Source of the DNA: Ruegeria aquimaris
GTDB lineage: Bacteria; Pseudomonadota; Alphaproteobacteria; Rhodobacterales; Rhodobacteraceae
NCBI RefSeq assembly: GCF_025751555.1
Contig: NZ_JAOWLB010000003.1
Location: forward strand, 310,001 to 374,000
DNA: 64,000 nt
Reading direction: 5' to 3'
Shown: positions 27,439 through 36,747 of the stretch, piece by piece
Layout: every line of letters begins with the position of its first letter
Numbering within the stretch: the stretch's first letter is position 1
The notes under the pieces: generated by a model
The model's database searches: none
Told to the model about the DNA's origin: nothing
Seen by the model: only the letters and a program-made list of their open reading frames with translations
Translations under genes and position numbers: made by a program

Positions 27439-29244
27439 TTAGAACGTCCGCGCCTTGGGCGCGATTCTCTTCAGGCTGATGCCACCTTGCTCTTCGGTGG
27501 TCAGCGGATCGACAACAACCGGACGATAGCTCAGATCCACCTTGTTGCCCTCGACACGGGACACGGTATGAACCCGCCAGTTTTCGTCGTCGCGGGTGGT
27601 GAAATCCTCGTGCGCATGGGCGCCCCGGCTTTCCTTGCGCGCCTCGGCGCCGACGATGGTGGCCAGCGCGTTCGGCATCAGGTTGGTCAGTTCCAGCGTC
27701 TCCATCAGGTCGCTGTTCCAGACCAGGCTGCGGTCGGTCACGCTCAGGTCGTCCATCTTCGCGGCGATGGCGGTCATCTTCTCGACGCCTTCGGCCATGG
27801 TCTTGGCGGTGCGGAACACGGCGGCGTCGGCCTGCATCGTCTTCTGCATCTCCAGCCGCAGCTCGGCGGTGGCGATGTTGCCCTTGGCATGGCGCAGCCC
27901 GTCGAACCGGTCGAACGCCTTTTCGATCGACGCCATGTTCAGCACCGGGTTGGACGCATCGCGGTCCACGACCTTGCCCGCCCGGATCGCGGCGGCACGG
28001 CCGAACACCACAAGGTCGATCAGCGAGTTCGACCCAAGCCGATTCGCCCCGTGAACGCTGGCACAGCCCGCCTCGCCCACGGCCATCAGGCCCGGAACAA
28101 CCGCGTTCGGGTCAGCGGCGGTCGGGTTCAGAACCTCGCCCCAATAGTTGGTCGGAATGCCGCCCATGTTGTAATGAACGGTCGGCAGAACCGGGATCGG
28201 CTCCTTGGTCACGTCCACACCGGCAAAGATCTTGGCGCTTTCCGAGATACCCGGCAGGCGCTCGGCCAGTGCCTCGGCCGGCAGGTGGCTCAGGTTCAGG
28301 TGGATATGGTCGCCATCCTTGCCCACGCCTCGGCCTTCGCGGATCTCCATGGTCATCGAGCGGCTGACATAGTCGCGCGGCGCCAGGTCCTTGTACTGGG
28401 GCGCATAGCGCTCCATGAACCGTTCGCCTTCAGAGTTGGTCAGATACCCGCCCTCACCGCGCGCGCCCTCGGTGATCAGGCAGCCCGAACCGTAAATCCC
28501 GGTCGGGTGGAACTGCACGAATTCCATGTCTTGCAGCGCGAGGCCCGCGCGGGCCACCATGCCGCCGCCATCGCCGGTGCAGGTATGCGCCGAGGTGGCG
28601 GAGAAATAGGCCCGGCCATATCCGCCGGTCGCCAGCACCACCATCTTGGCATTGAACACATGCATGGTGCCGTCATCCAGCTTCCAGCAGACAACGCCCT
28701 GGCACTGCCCATCCTCGGACATGATCAGGTCGATGGCGAAATACTCGATATAGAACTCCGCGTTGTTCTTCAGCGACTGTCCATAGAGCGTGTGCAGGAT
28801 CGCGTGACCGGTCCGGTCCGCCGCCGCACAGGTGCGCTGCACCGCCGGGCCTTCGCCAAACTCGGTCGTATGCCCGCCAAACGGGCGCTGATAGATCTTG
28901 CCCTCTTCGGTGCGCGAGAAAGGCACACCGTAATGTTCCAGCTCGTACACCGCCTTGGGCGCCTCGCGGGCGAGGTATTCCATCGCGTCGGTATCGCCCA
29001 GCCAGTCCGACCCCTTGACGGTATCGTACATGTGCCACTGCCAGTGGTCCGGCCCCATGTTCGACAGCGACGCGGCAATCCCGCCCTGTGCAGCGACAGT
29101 GTGCGAGCGGGTCGGGAACACCTTGGTCACACAAGCGGTGCGCAGCCCCTGTTCGGCCATACCCAGCGTTGCGCGCAGACCGGCCCCACCGGCGCCGACC
29201 ACGACAACGTCATATTCGTGCGTTTCGTATGCGTAAGCAGCCAT
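27439..29244 (-). CDS. sdhA: succinate dehydrogenase flavoprotein subunit
   Basis: 601 aa. It oxidises succinate to fumarate on a covalently bound FAD. The dinucleotide fold is [15 protein letters not shown] near residues 13-27. SHTVAAQGG around 47-55 carries the FAD-linking histidine. Further motifs include [21 protein letters not shown], with the substrate-binding arginine. The ATG at 29244 (MAAYAYE) was preferred over one three codons earlier. Confidence 0.97.
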   Translation of the reverse strand: MAAYAYETHEYDVVVVGAGGAGLRATLGMAEQGLRTACVTKVFPTRSHTVAAQGGIAASLSNMGPDHWQWHMYDTVKGSDWLGDTDAMEYLAREAPKAVYELEHYGVPFSRTEEGKIYQRPFGGHTTEFGEGPAVQRTCAAADRTGHAILHTLYGQSLKNNAEFYIEYFAIDLIMSEDGQCQGVVCWKLDDGTMHVFNAKMVVLATGGYGRAYFSATSAHTCTGDGGGMVARAGLALQDMEFVQFHPTGIYGSGCLITEGARGEGGYLTNSEGERFMERYAPQYKDLAPRDYVSRSMTMEIREGRGVGKDGDHIHLNLSHLPAEALAERLPGISESAKIFAGVDVTKEPIPVLPTVHYNMGGIPTNYWGEVLNPTAADPNAVVPGLMAVGEAGCASVHGANRLGSNSLIDLVVFGRAAAIRAGKVVDRDASNPVLNMASIEKAFDRFDGLRHAKGNIATAELRLEMQKTMQADAAVFRTAKTMAEGVEKMTAIAAKMDDLSVTDRSLVWNSDLMETLELTNLMPNALATIVGAEARKESRGAHAHEDFTTRDDENWRVHTVSRVEGNKVDLSYRPVVVDPLTTEEQGGISLKRIAPKARTF

Positions 29245-29262
29245 TCTATCCAAGCTCCGGTC

Positions 29263-29634
29263 TTAAAGTGCGATGCGCGCGATGGCGAAAAGGCCGGTCG
29301 CGGCAGCGGCATAGGAAAGGCAGATCACCAGGATGATCAGAACCTTCTGCATCAGCCCGTGCACATAGTCCTCGATCATCACCTGAGCGCCGTCCGCGAA
29401 ATGCTTGAAGCCGACAACCAGCGTCAGCGCGGCAACAATCGCCGGGAACGGGCGCGAGAAGTATTCCAGCACCGCCTGGTGCGACTCACCCAGCATCGGG
29501 CCAAAGGTAAAGACAAACAGCGGGATTAGCAGCAGCAGCGCCACGGCCTGTACCTTCATCATCCAGAAATGATGCACGCCCGATTTGGCCGAGCCCATGC
29601 CCACGGCGCGTTTGCGGTCGGTAAGATAACGCAT
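29263..29634 (-). CDS. sdhD: succinate dehydrogenase membrane anchor subunit D
   Basis: 123 aa with three membrane helices (about 25-45, 60-80, 95-118). The N terminus MRYLTDRKRAVGMGSAKSG is a typical alphaproteobacterial SdhD start. HHFWMMKV and HFADGAQVMIEDYVH supply the haem/quinone-site histidine and Asp-Tyr. It lies 12 bases after sdhC. Confidence 0.93.
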   Translation of the reverse strand: MRYLTDRKRAVGMGSAKSGVHHFWMMKVQAVALLLLIPLFVFTFGPMLGESHQAVLEYFSRPFPAIVAALTLVVGFKHFADGAQVMIEDYVHGLMQKVLIILVICLSYAAAATGLFAIARIAL

Positions 29635-29646
29635 CTTCGGCCTCCG

Positions 29647-30033
29647 TTATGCGATGACCAACAGGGTCACGAGTGTCAGGACAACAGAACCGATCACAAC
29701 GGCCCAACCCAGCTTCTCGGCTGTCGGCAGGTCCAGACCCAGGGCATAGTCCCAGATCAGGTGCCGGATACCGGCGAGCGTGTGATACCAAAGCCCCCAG
29801 AGCGAGGCCGCCATCACCAGATCGCCAAGCAGCGAGGTAATGACCCCATCAGCGACGGCGAAGTACTCGGGCGAGGTCGCGGCGGCCAGAAACCACCAGA
29901 CGATCAGCAGCGCCGCAAGGATCATCGCGTTGCCGGTAATCCGGGTCAGGATCGAGGTGACAGAGGTCAGCTGCGGACGATAAATCGACAGATGCGGCGA
30001 AAGCGGGCGGTTGCCCCGATTGACATCGGCCAT
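29647..30033 (-). CDS. sdhC: succinate dehydrogenase cytochrome b556 subunit C
   Basis: 128 aa with three helices. RPLSPHLSIYRPQLTSVTSI (about 9-28) is the conserved quinone-site region, and HTLAGIRHLIWD near residue 80 holds the haem histidine. The start at 30033 has AAGGAG seven bases upstream; the 42-codon upstream extension is non-coding in character. It is the first gene of the operon, with palindromic operators 115-200 bases upstream. Confidence 0.95.
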   Translation of the reverse strand: MADVNRGNRPLSPHLSIYRPQLTSVTSILTRITGNAMILAALLIVWWFLAAATSPEYFAVADGVITSLLGDLVMAASLWGLWYHTLAGIRHLIWDYALGLDLPTAEKLGWAVVIGSVVLTLVTLLVIA

Positions 30034-30146
30034 GGTGGCTCCTTTCCGTTGGCTGCGCTTGGTTTTACCGGTTTTTTTCGATCTGTCACGCGCTGCAACT
30101 GCAAAATGGCGCGGTTTTTTGTCCTTGCCACACAGAATTCCCCTTT

Positions 30147-30177
30147 TGTGATCACCCAAACAAACAGTGTGATCACA
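30147..30177. promoter_or_regulatory. pair of TGTGATCACA-like palindromes upstream of sdhC
   Basis: TGTGATCACC at 30147-30156 and the perfect palindrome TGTGATCACA at 30168-30177 have centres exactly 21 bp (two helix turns) apart, 118 and 139 bases before the sdhC start. The same arrangement occurs upstream of sucC. This strongly suggests operators for one dimeric regulator. The protein is not identified. Confidence 0.7.
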
Positions 30178-30224
30178 TTTCCCACCTATCCGCCGGAATG
30201 TGAGCGATAGCAGAGCGGGGGCTT

Positions 30225-30232
30225 GTGATCAC
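30225..30232. promoter_or_regulatory. third GTGATCAC copy upstream of sdhC
   Basis: GTGATCAC with flanks TT and GA lies 57 bp beyond the pair and 15 bases after the DUF1194 stop codon. It could be an accessory site for the same regulator. Confidence 0.45.
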
Positions 30233-30246
30233 GAATCTGCAATACC

Positions 30247-30906
30247 TCAATCCAGAGAGGCATTCTGCTGGGTGACCTCCCGCAACAGCTTCTTGCGGAT
30301 GCGTTCGGGGTAATCGGCGAATCCCGACGCGGTGACGACAAAGGCGCCCTCTCCCACAATCACGTTTTCATAATAATAGGCGGTCAGGTCCGGCTCGCTC
30401 TGTTCGATGGCAATCGCGTTCACCGTGATCCCCAAAGCCCGCAAGTAAGGGTGCAGCGCTTTCGGCTCGATCCCCTCGTTCGATGGTCCGTCGCCGGACA
30501 GGTCGATCAGATGCCGCGCACAATCGCCTACCTCGGAAAAAGCAGCCATTGTGGTTTCCAGCGCTTCGCCCACGGCGGTGGAGTAGTTCCGCCAGACACG
30601 CGGATCATCCGCGACGCGATCGGCAAACGCATCCAGCGCCTCGAACGTATCGACCGTCGTCCAGGGAATCGTGACCTGTTGCCGCGACATGCCCGTCCAC
30701 TGCACCAGCATCAGCCGCGCCCGAGCCCGTACCAGCGCCTCGGAGATAACCGAATCATTCAGGGCAAACGCCAGCCCGTCCATCTGGATACGGTATTCCT
30801 CGGCATCGACCGAACCCGACACGTCCACCGCCAAGGCCAGCGCCAGATCGCAGGCTAAAACCGGACCGGACATAAAAACCGCCAAAGGCGAAAACAAGAA
30901 CCGCAT
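30247..30906 (-). CDS. DUF1194 (VWFA-like) secreted protein
   Basis: 219 aa with a signal peptide (about 1-18, MRFLFSPLAVFMSGPVLA) then a von Willebrand A-like fold. The metal-dependent adhesion site is recognisable as DVSGS near residue 28, and RHLIDLSGDGPSNEG follows. It matches DUF1194, of unknown function. The start at 30906 was chosen because the signal peptide begins there; the frame runs 31 codons further without membrane signal. Confidence 0.82.
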   Translation of the reverse strand: MRFLFSPLAVFMSGPVLACDLALALAVDVSGSVDAEEYRIQMDGLAFALNDSVISEALVRARARLMLVQWTGMSRQQVTIPWTTVDTFEALDAFADRVADDPRVWRNYSTAVGEALETTMAAFSEVGDCARHLIDLSGDGPSNEGIEPKALHPYLRALGITVNAIAIEQSEPDLTAYYYENVIVGEGAFVVTASGFADYPERIRKKLLREVTQQNASLD

Positions 30907-31005
30907 GGAAATCAAGCTACAACAGGCTAAGCAATCTGTCCTGCGATAACCGGGCTGTTCACGAATTCGCGAAGCAACGCCCCGCCGCGACATAGCCATG
31001 GGCTA

Positions 31006-31452
31006 TCAGGCTTTGTTCCCCTTGAAGACAAAAAACAACGCAATAGCAATCAGGGTAACCTGGAATTCCATGCCGCCATACGGATGCGTGTCACTCGGGG
31101 CAAAACTCCACTGACCCCAATGCACCACCGAAATCGCCCCGACCAGAATGACGATTGCCAGCAAACCCGCCAACCTGGTCAGCACGTCGCCCAGCTGGGA
31201 GCTTGTCAGACCGCCCAGCGCCAGAAAAGCCGGTACGGCGAACTCCACCGAGGCGACCATGCTCATCGTCCCGGTCGACAAACCGAAGGTCTCGGCCGCG
31301 GTCGGAATCTGTGTCGCTTTGTTTGCGCCGTGAAAGAGAAACGTTGCCGACAACGCAAAGCGCAACAGCCAATGCGCCATCGGCGCATCCATCGACAACG
31401 CGGTTCCTAGATTTTTTCGATGAAAATCATATTCCTTGTAACGTTCTGCCAC
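31006..31452 (-). CDS. DoxX-family membrane protein
   Basis: 148 aa with four membrane helices in the last 125 residues (WLLRFALSATFLFHGANK, MVASVEFAVPAFLALGGL, LAGLLAIVILVGAISVVHW, FQVTLIAIALFFVFKG), matching the DoxX pattern. The GTG at 31452 has AAAGGA eight bases upstream; an ATG at 31392 gives a 128-aa form lacking the charged tail RYKEYDFHRKNLG. Function unknown; family members include quinone-linked oxidoreductase subunits. Confidence 0.7.
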   Translation of the reverse strand: MAERYKEYDFHRKNLGTALSMDAPMAHWLLRFALSATFLFHGANKATQIPTAAETFGLSTGTMSMVASVEFAVPAFLALGGLTSSQLGDVLTRLAGLLAIVILVGAISVVHWGQWSFAPSDTHPYGGMEFQVTLIAIALFFVFKGNKA

Positions 31453-31502
31453 GGGTCGAATCCTTTCGGTTGCGAGTCCGTCAACTTCAAGATTCAAGTA
31501 TA

Positions 31503-31532
31503 ACAAAAACGGGATCCGTTGGCACGGACCCC
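31503..31532 (-). terminator. terminator of the mcl2-nnrU-DUF1737-mch operon
   Basis: On the minus strand GGGGTCCG, a 6-base loop and CGGATCCC pair over 8 bp with one G-U wobble, directly followed by GTTTTTGTT. It lies 48 bases after the mch stop. This is a standard Rho-independent terminator. Confidence 0.8.
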
Positions 31533-31579
31533 GGTCTGTTCTTTCGTATAGATCGCTCAATCCGCCTTGGAACCAGCCC

Positions 31580-32611
31580 TCAGACGGGCATCAGCGCCCA
31601 ATAGTCGAGATCCAGCAAGACCTCGGACCGGTATTTCCCCGCCTCGTCGCGCAACTCGAACGGCGCGCCGCCCTTGGTCGCCACTAGACGCAGACGCAGC
31701 GCACCGACACCGGGAACCCCGGTCTCGGCCTTGTCCAGCACTTCGCTCCACGCCTTGATCGTGTCGCCCGCGAAACAGGGATTGGCATGCGCCCCGCCGT
31801 TCAGCCCCACGATCATCTGCGCATTGGCCAGCCCGTTGAAACTCAGCGCCCGCGCCATCGAGATCACATGCCCGCCATAGATCAGCCGCCCCTCGGGGCG
31901 GAAGGTCAGGTCGAAATGCACCTTGGCGGTGTTCTGCCACAGACGCGTGGCCAGCATATGCTCGGCCTCTTCCACCGTCACGCCATCCACATGGTCGATG
32001 GTCTCGCCCACGGCATAGTCACCCCAGCGATGCGGCTCACCCGCCAGCGCGAAATCATAGCCGGAAAAATCCAGCCCCGCAGGCACTACCAGATCGGCGG
32101 GCGCCAGCACTTTCTTCAGCTCGGGCACCACGGTTTCCGGGGCGGGCGCCTCCAGGTCGCGTTTGCGCACCATCACCCAGCGGACATATTCCATCACGGT
32201 CTCGTCGCGCTGGTTCAGCCCCCGGGTGCGAACATAGACAACCCCGGTCTTGCCGTTGGAGTTCTGTTTGAGCCCGATCACCTCGGAAACCGAGCGCAGC
32301 GTATCCCCCGCATAGACCGGTTTCAGCCAGCGCCCCTCGGCATAGCCCAGGTTGGCCACCGCGTTCAGCGACACATCCGGCACCGTCTTGCCGAATACCA
32401 CATGAAACGCCGCCAGATCATCGATCGGGCTGCCCGGCAGCCCGCACGCCTGCGCAAACGCGTCCGAAGAATACAGCGCATGCCGCGCGGGATAGAGCGC
32501 ATGGTACAACGCGCGCTCGCCATTGGTCACCGTGCGCGGCACCGCATGGTGCAGACCCTGACCCACGGAATAGTCCTCGAAAAAGCGGCCCGGATTGGTC
32601 TTTGCCATCAT
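31580..32611 (-). CDS. mch: mesaconyl-CoA hydratase (beta-methylmalyl-CoA dehydratase), MaoC family
   Basis: 343 aa, the size of the Rhodobacter enzyme. It hydrates mesaconyl-C1-CoA to beta-methylmalyl-CoA in the ethylmalonyl-CoA pathway. There are two hot-dog folds: the N-terminal one includes FFEDYSVGQGL and the C-terminal one has the MaoC-type LIYGGHVISMARALSFNGLAN with catalytic residues. The ATG overlaps the DUF1737 stop (ATGA). It is the last gene of the operon with mcl2. Confidence 0.93.
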   Translation of the reverse strand: MMAKTNPGRFFEDYSVGQGLHHAVPRTVTNGERALYHALYPARHALYSSDAFAQACGLPGSPIDDLAAFHVVFGKTVPDVSLNAVANLGYAEGRWLKPVYAGDTLRSVSEVIGLKQNSNGKTGVVYVRTRGLNQRDETVMEYVRWVMVRKRDLEAPAPETVVPELKKVLAPADLVVPAGLDFSGYDFALAGEPHRWGDYAVGETIDHVDGVTVEEAEHMLATRLWQNTAKVHFDLTFRPEGRLIYGGHVISMARALSFNGLANAQMIVGLNGGAHANPCFAGDTIKAWSEVLDKAETGVPGVGALRLRLVATKGGAPFELRDEAGKYRSEVLLDLDYWALMPV

Positions 32612-32814
32612 TGCTGTCCCAGTTTCATGTCAGGGGAATAGTCGGCCGGGACATCCTTGGTCACTGCCTGCGCACAGCGCATGATGCCATTGGCCGCGTC
32701 ATAGGCATAAGCAGGAGAGCCATAAAGCTCCCACCCCTTGGCCAGCGCGTCCGACACCTTGTGGCAGAAGGCCGACGTGTCCTCCTCGGTCAGGAGGCGA
32801 TAGAGTTTCGACAT
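32608..32814 (-). CDS. DUF1737 domain protein (68 aa)
   Basis: The short conserved DUF1737 domain, MSKLYRLLTEEDTSAFC and KGWELYGSPAYAYD, fills the protein. AAGGAACATCAA precedes its ATG. Its stop overlaps the mch start by four bases and it begins 10 bases after nnrU, so it is firmly inside the operon. Function unknown. Confidence 0.85.
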   Translation of the reverse strand: MSKLYRLLTEEDTSAFCHKVSDALAKGWELYGSPAYAYDAANGIMRCAQAVTKDVPADYSPDMKLGQQ

Positions 32815-32824
32815 TTGATGTTCC

Positions 32825-33379
32825 TTACATCGGGAAGGGCGACGGGCCCACCAGCCCGTGGATGTACCCGATCACAGCCAACAGAACGATGGAGGCGACA
32901 AAGAACATGCCATCCTTGGCCAGTGTTCCCTGCGGACCCGGGGTCCACTCCGGCTCGGCGGCATTGATCACGGCGACCTCGACGATGCCCCAGACGAACA
33001 GGCCACCGAACAGGATGATCGAGGCCAGATCGCCATTGACCAGCAAATGCGCGGCTGCCCAGGCCCGGAACCCGGCCAGTTGCGGATGCCGCATCTTGTG
33101 CAGCAGCTTGCCCTTGGTACCGGCCGGGCTCATCATCCAGATCGCCACCAGCATCAGCAGGTTGTTGGCATGGGTCATGTAGGAGGGCGGCGCCCAGACA
33201 TGCACATAAGGCGTCATCCTGAACCCGATCACCATCAGCACGACTGACGCCAGCAGCGCCAGCGCCACCATGCCCTTGCCACGATCGCCCATCGCGGCAC
33301 GCTGCGCGGGACGAACCCGCTTGAACAGATGCGCGGCCCACCAGAGCGCCACACCAAGGATCAGAAGAACGAAGCCCAT
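32825..33379 (-). CDS. NnrU-family integral membrane protein
   Basis: 184 aa with five to six membrane helices. The N-terminal MGFVLLILGVALWWAAHLFKR, the segment WAPPSYMTHANNLLML and HPQLAGFRAWAAAHLLVNGD are typical of NnrU, named from nitric-oxide metabolism clusters but also found elsewhere. It lies six bases after mcl2. In this operon it may have no link to denitrification. Confidence 0.88.
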   Translation of the reverse strand: MGFVLLILGVALWWAAHLFKRVRPAQRAAMGDRGKGMVALALLASVVLMVIGFRMTPYVHVWAPPSYMTHANNLLMLVAIWMMSPAGTKGKLLHKMRHPQLAGFRAWAAAHLLVNGDLASIILFGGLFVWGIVEVAVINAAEPEWTPGPQGTLAKDGMFFVASIVLLAVIGYIHGLVGPSPFPM

Positions 33380-33385
33380 GAGAGT

Positions 33386-34243
33386 TTATCCCGCTTGCAA
33401 AGACAATATCGCCTCTGCTTTTGCCAGAATTTCACGGGCGGTGGCAACGTGCAGGTTTTCCACGATCTTGCCATCCACCACGGCCACGCCCTGCCCGCTG
33501 GCCTCGACCTCGGCAAAGGCGGCGATCTGGCGCCGGGCCAGGTCGATCTCGGCCTCCGACGGGGCAAAGGCCGCGTTGGCGATATCCACCTGCGCCGGAT
33601 GGATCAGCGTCTTGCCATCAAAGCCCATGTCGCGGCCCTGCGCGCATTCGGCGGCCAGCCCCTCGTCATCCTTGAACGCGTTATAGACGCCGTCGATGGC
33701 GATCAGCCCCTCGGCCTTGGCCGCCAGCAGGCACAGGCCCAGCGAGGTCATCATCGGCAGACGGTCGGCGCGGAACCGGGTCTGCAACTCCTTGGCCAGA
33801 TCGTTGGTGCCCATCACAAACCCGGTCAGCAGCGGATGCGCGGCGATCTGCGCGGCATTCAGCATGCCGCGCGGGGTTTCCATCATCGCCCAGATCGGCA
33901 GATCGCCGGTGATCGCGGCCAGCGCGTCCACATCCGCAGCACCGCCCACCTTTGGCAGCAGCACCACGTCGGCATCCATCTCGCGCACCGCCTCGGCATC
34001 GGCCCGGCCCCAGGGCGTGTCCAGCCCGTTGATCCGCACGATCCGCACCTTCTGGCCATAACCGCCTTCGGCCAGCGCCACCTTCAGCGTCTCGCGCGCG
34101 TTGTCCTTTTCGTCTGCGGCCACCGCGTCCTCAAGGTCAAAGATGATCGCGTCCACCGGCAGGCTGCGCGCCTTGTCCAGCGCCCGCTCCTTGGAACCGG
34201 GAATGTAAAGGACGGAACGATAGGGGCGCTGGCGCGGGTCCAT
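33386..34243 (-). CDS. mcl2: (3S)-malyl-CoA thioesterase-type HpcH/HpaI (CitE-like) protein
   Basis: 285 aa. It resembles Rhodobacter Mcl2, which hydrolyses (3S)-malyl-CoA to malate and CoA, rather than malyl-CoA lyase Mcl1 (about 318 aa). YRSVLYIPGSKERALDKARS (residues 8-27), DLEDAVAADEKDNAR, the acidic metal site in METPRGMLN and HPAQV show the CitE/TIM-barrel fold. The ATG at 34243 begins the family-length product. It is operonic with mch, which makes its immediate pathway partner. Confidence 0.87.
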   Translation of the reverse strand: MDPRQRPYRSVLYIPGSKERALDKARSLPVDAIIFDLEDAVAADEKDNARETLKVALAEGGYGQKVRIVRINGLDTPWGRADAEAVREMDADVVLLPKVGGAADVDALAAITGDLPIWAMMETPRGMLNAAQIAAHPLLTGFVMGTNDLAKELQTRFRADRLPMMTSLGLCLLAAKAEGLIAIDGVYNAFKDDEGLAAECAQGRDMGFDGKTLIHPAQVDIANAAFAPSEAEIDLARRQIAAFAEVEASGQGVAVVDGKIVENLHVATAREILAKAEAILSLQAG

Positions 34244-34390
34244 GAGTCTCTCCCAAAGCAATATTGTTGCGCGGAGAGGGGCATTTTTTACCGGAATGTT
34301 CAAGACAAAAATCGCCGCATCGCAGCATATGCCCTGCGTTGCAGGTGCCCGCACGCCCGGTTAACCGGTTGGCAGCAGGTTTTCGGCAGG

Positions 34391-34452
34391 CTTTTCCCAC
34401 TGGATCGGGGTGCCGGGCACGGCGGGCCGTGCCGGGCGACCCCTGGGAAAAG
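34391..34452 (+). promoter_or_regulatory. structured 5' leader of a small secreted protein gene
   Basis: Three nested inverted repeats: outer CTTTTCCCA / TGGGAAAAG (34391-34399, 34444-34452), middle GGGGT / ACCCC (34407-34411, 34439-34443) and inner GGCACGG / CCGTGCC (34416-34422, 34427-34433). The outer 3' arm reaches into the ribosome site AGGGG at 34451. The upstream gene is divergent, so this is not a terminator. Confidence 0.5.
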
Positions 34453-34462
34453 GGGAAGACCC

Positions 34463-34783
34463 ATGATGAAGACCATGTTCAAGATGACGATGGGCCTGGG
34501 CCTGATGGTCCTTGCGGCCCAGCAGGTGAACGCTCAGACCCAAGGGCAGAACTGCGCCCCGCGCGCGGTGGTCCTGAAACACCTGACGGAGAAATACGGC
34601 GAGGCGCGCCGCGGTATCGGCCTTGTCCAACAAGGTTCGGTGATGGAGGTGTTTGCCTCAGACGAGACCCGTACCTGGACCATCATCGTCACGCTGCCCA
34701 ACGGCATGACCTGCCTTGTGGCCTCGGGCGAGGCTTATGAAATCCTTGCCGAGGCACTGCCCGCCTCCGGCAACGACGCCTGA
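34463..34783 (+). CDS. small secreted protein of unknown function
   Basis: 106 aa with a cleavable signal peptide (about 1-25, MMKTMFKMTMGLGLMVLAAQ then VNAQ). The mature part is about 80 residues with one pair of cysteines (Cys30 in QGQNCAPRA, Cys83 in GMTCLVA), possibly a disulfide. It begins VVLKHLTEKYGEARRGIGL. No family name recognised. It stands alone after a structured leader and ends at a hairpin. Confidence 0.75.
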   Translation: MMKTMFKMTMGLGLMVLAAQQVNAQTQGQNCAPRAVVLKHLTEKYGEARRGIGLVQQGSVMEVFASDETRTWTIIVTLPNGMTCLVASGEAYEILAEALPASGNDA

Positions 34784-34786
34784 ACC

Positions 34787-34809
34787 GGCGGGGGCCCGCC
34801 GCCCCCGCC
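34787..34809. terminator. GC-rich hairpin between convergent genes
   Basis: GGCGGGGGC and GCCCCCGCC pair over 9 bp with a 5-base loop, directly after the small secreted protein gene and before the end of the TSUP gene on the other strand. No T run, so a terminator by position and stability. Confidence 0.5.
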
Positions 34810-34816
34810 CCACCGC

Positions 34817-35572
34817 TCAGGTCAGCGCGTCCCAGATCAGCTTGACCCCGGTGACCGTCAGCGTCACATGCGCCAGCGCAAAGAACAGCCGCTCGGACAC
34901 CATGTGATGCGCCCGTACCCCCAGCCAGGCGCCGAGCAGCGCAAAAGGCGTCAGCAGGATACCGGCCCAGGCTGTGTCCAGCGTGAACATCCCCAACCAG
35001 GCATAGGGTATGAACTTGGCGATGTTGATCGCCCAAAAGGTGACAACCGTGGTCGCCTGGAACTCGGTCTTGCCCAGTTTTTGCGACAACAGATAGACCG
35101 CCGCAGGCGGCCCGCCCGCATGACTCACGAAACTGGTGAACCCCGCCACTGCCCCGGCCAGCAGCCCGGCGGACGGCGGCAGGCGATTGGCAAACTCTCC
35201 CACCCAGCCGCGCCCGCGTGCCACCTGCCAGACCACAAACGCCACCGAGATGCCGCCGATGAGCAGCCGCAGCAGATCGGCGTCGGTGGCGTGATACAGC
35301 CACGCGCCCAGCGCCACGCCCGGCATGCCCCCCAGGATCAGCAACCGGGCATCGGGCCAGCTCCACCGCCGCCAATAGGGGCCCAGCGTGGCCAGGTCGA
35401 TCACCATCAACAGCGGCAGCATCAGCGCCAGCGCCTGCCCCGGATCGAGATAGATCGCCAGAATCGAGGCCGAGGCAAAAGCAACGCCAGAGCCGAAGCC
35501 GCCCTTTGATATTCCGGCAAAAATCACCGCCGGGATGGTCACCGCGAAAAAGCCGATATCCAGTTCCGGCAC
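34817..35572 (-). CDS. sulfite exporter TauE/SafE (TSUP) family permease, third copy
   Basis: A 251-aa, eight-helix TSUP protein: FAGISKGGFGSGVAFAS near residues 18-34 and TSFVSHAGGPPAAVYLL near 140-156 are the paired motifs. It is shorter than, and unlike, the tandem pair at 12-13.8 kb. The GTG at 35572 was chosen because it places the first helix at the normal distance; a TTG 10 codons earlier is possible. Confidence 0.83.
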   Translation of the reverse strand: MPELDIGFFAVTIPAVIFAGISKGGFGSGVAFASASILAIYLDPGQALALMLPLLMVIDLATLGPYWRRWSWPDARLLILGGMPGVALGAWLYHATDADLLRLLIGGISVAFVVWQVARGRGWVGEFANRLPPSAGLLAGAVAGFTSFVSHAGGPPAAVYLLSQKLGKTEFQATTVVTFWAINIAKFIPYAWLGMFTLDTAWAGILLTPFALLGAWLGVRAHHMVSERLFFALAHVTLTVTGVKLIWDALT

Positions 35573-35640
35573 GCTCTTTGCCCCATAAATCCCTGTGCAC
35601 AAACAGCTTTAGCGCAACCAACCCGGCCCGCACAGGATAA

Positions 35641-36696
<1,056 letters not shown>

Positions 36697-36717
36697 TCCG
36701 CGCCACGCTGAAAACCG

Positions 36718-36746
36718 GGGCCGGTCCTGTCAGGGACCGGCCCTTT
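36718..36746 (+). terminator. terminator of mdh
   Basis: GGGCCGGTCC, a 6-base loop and GGACCGGCCC (10 bp) followed by TTTGTC. It lies 21 bases after the mdh stop and also faces the end of the glycosyltransferase gene. Confidence 0.75.
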
Positions 36747-36747
36747 G

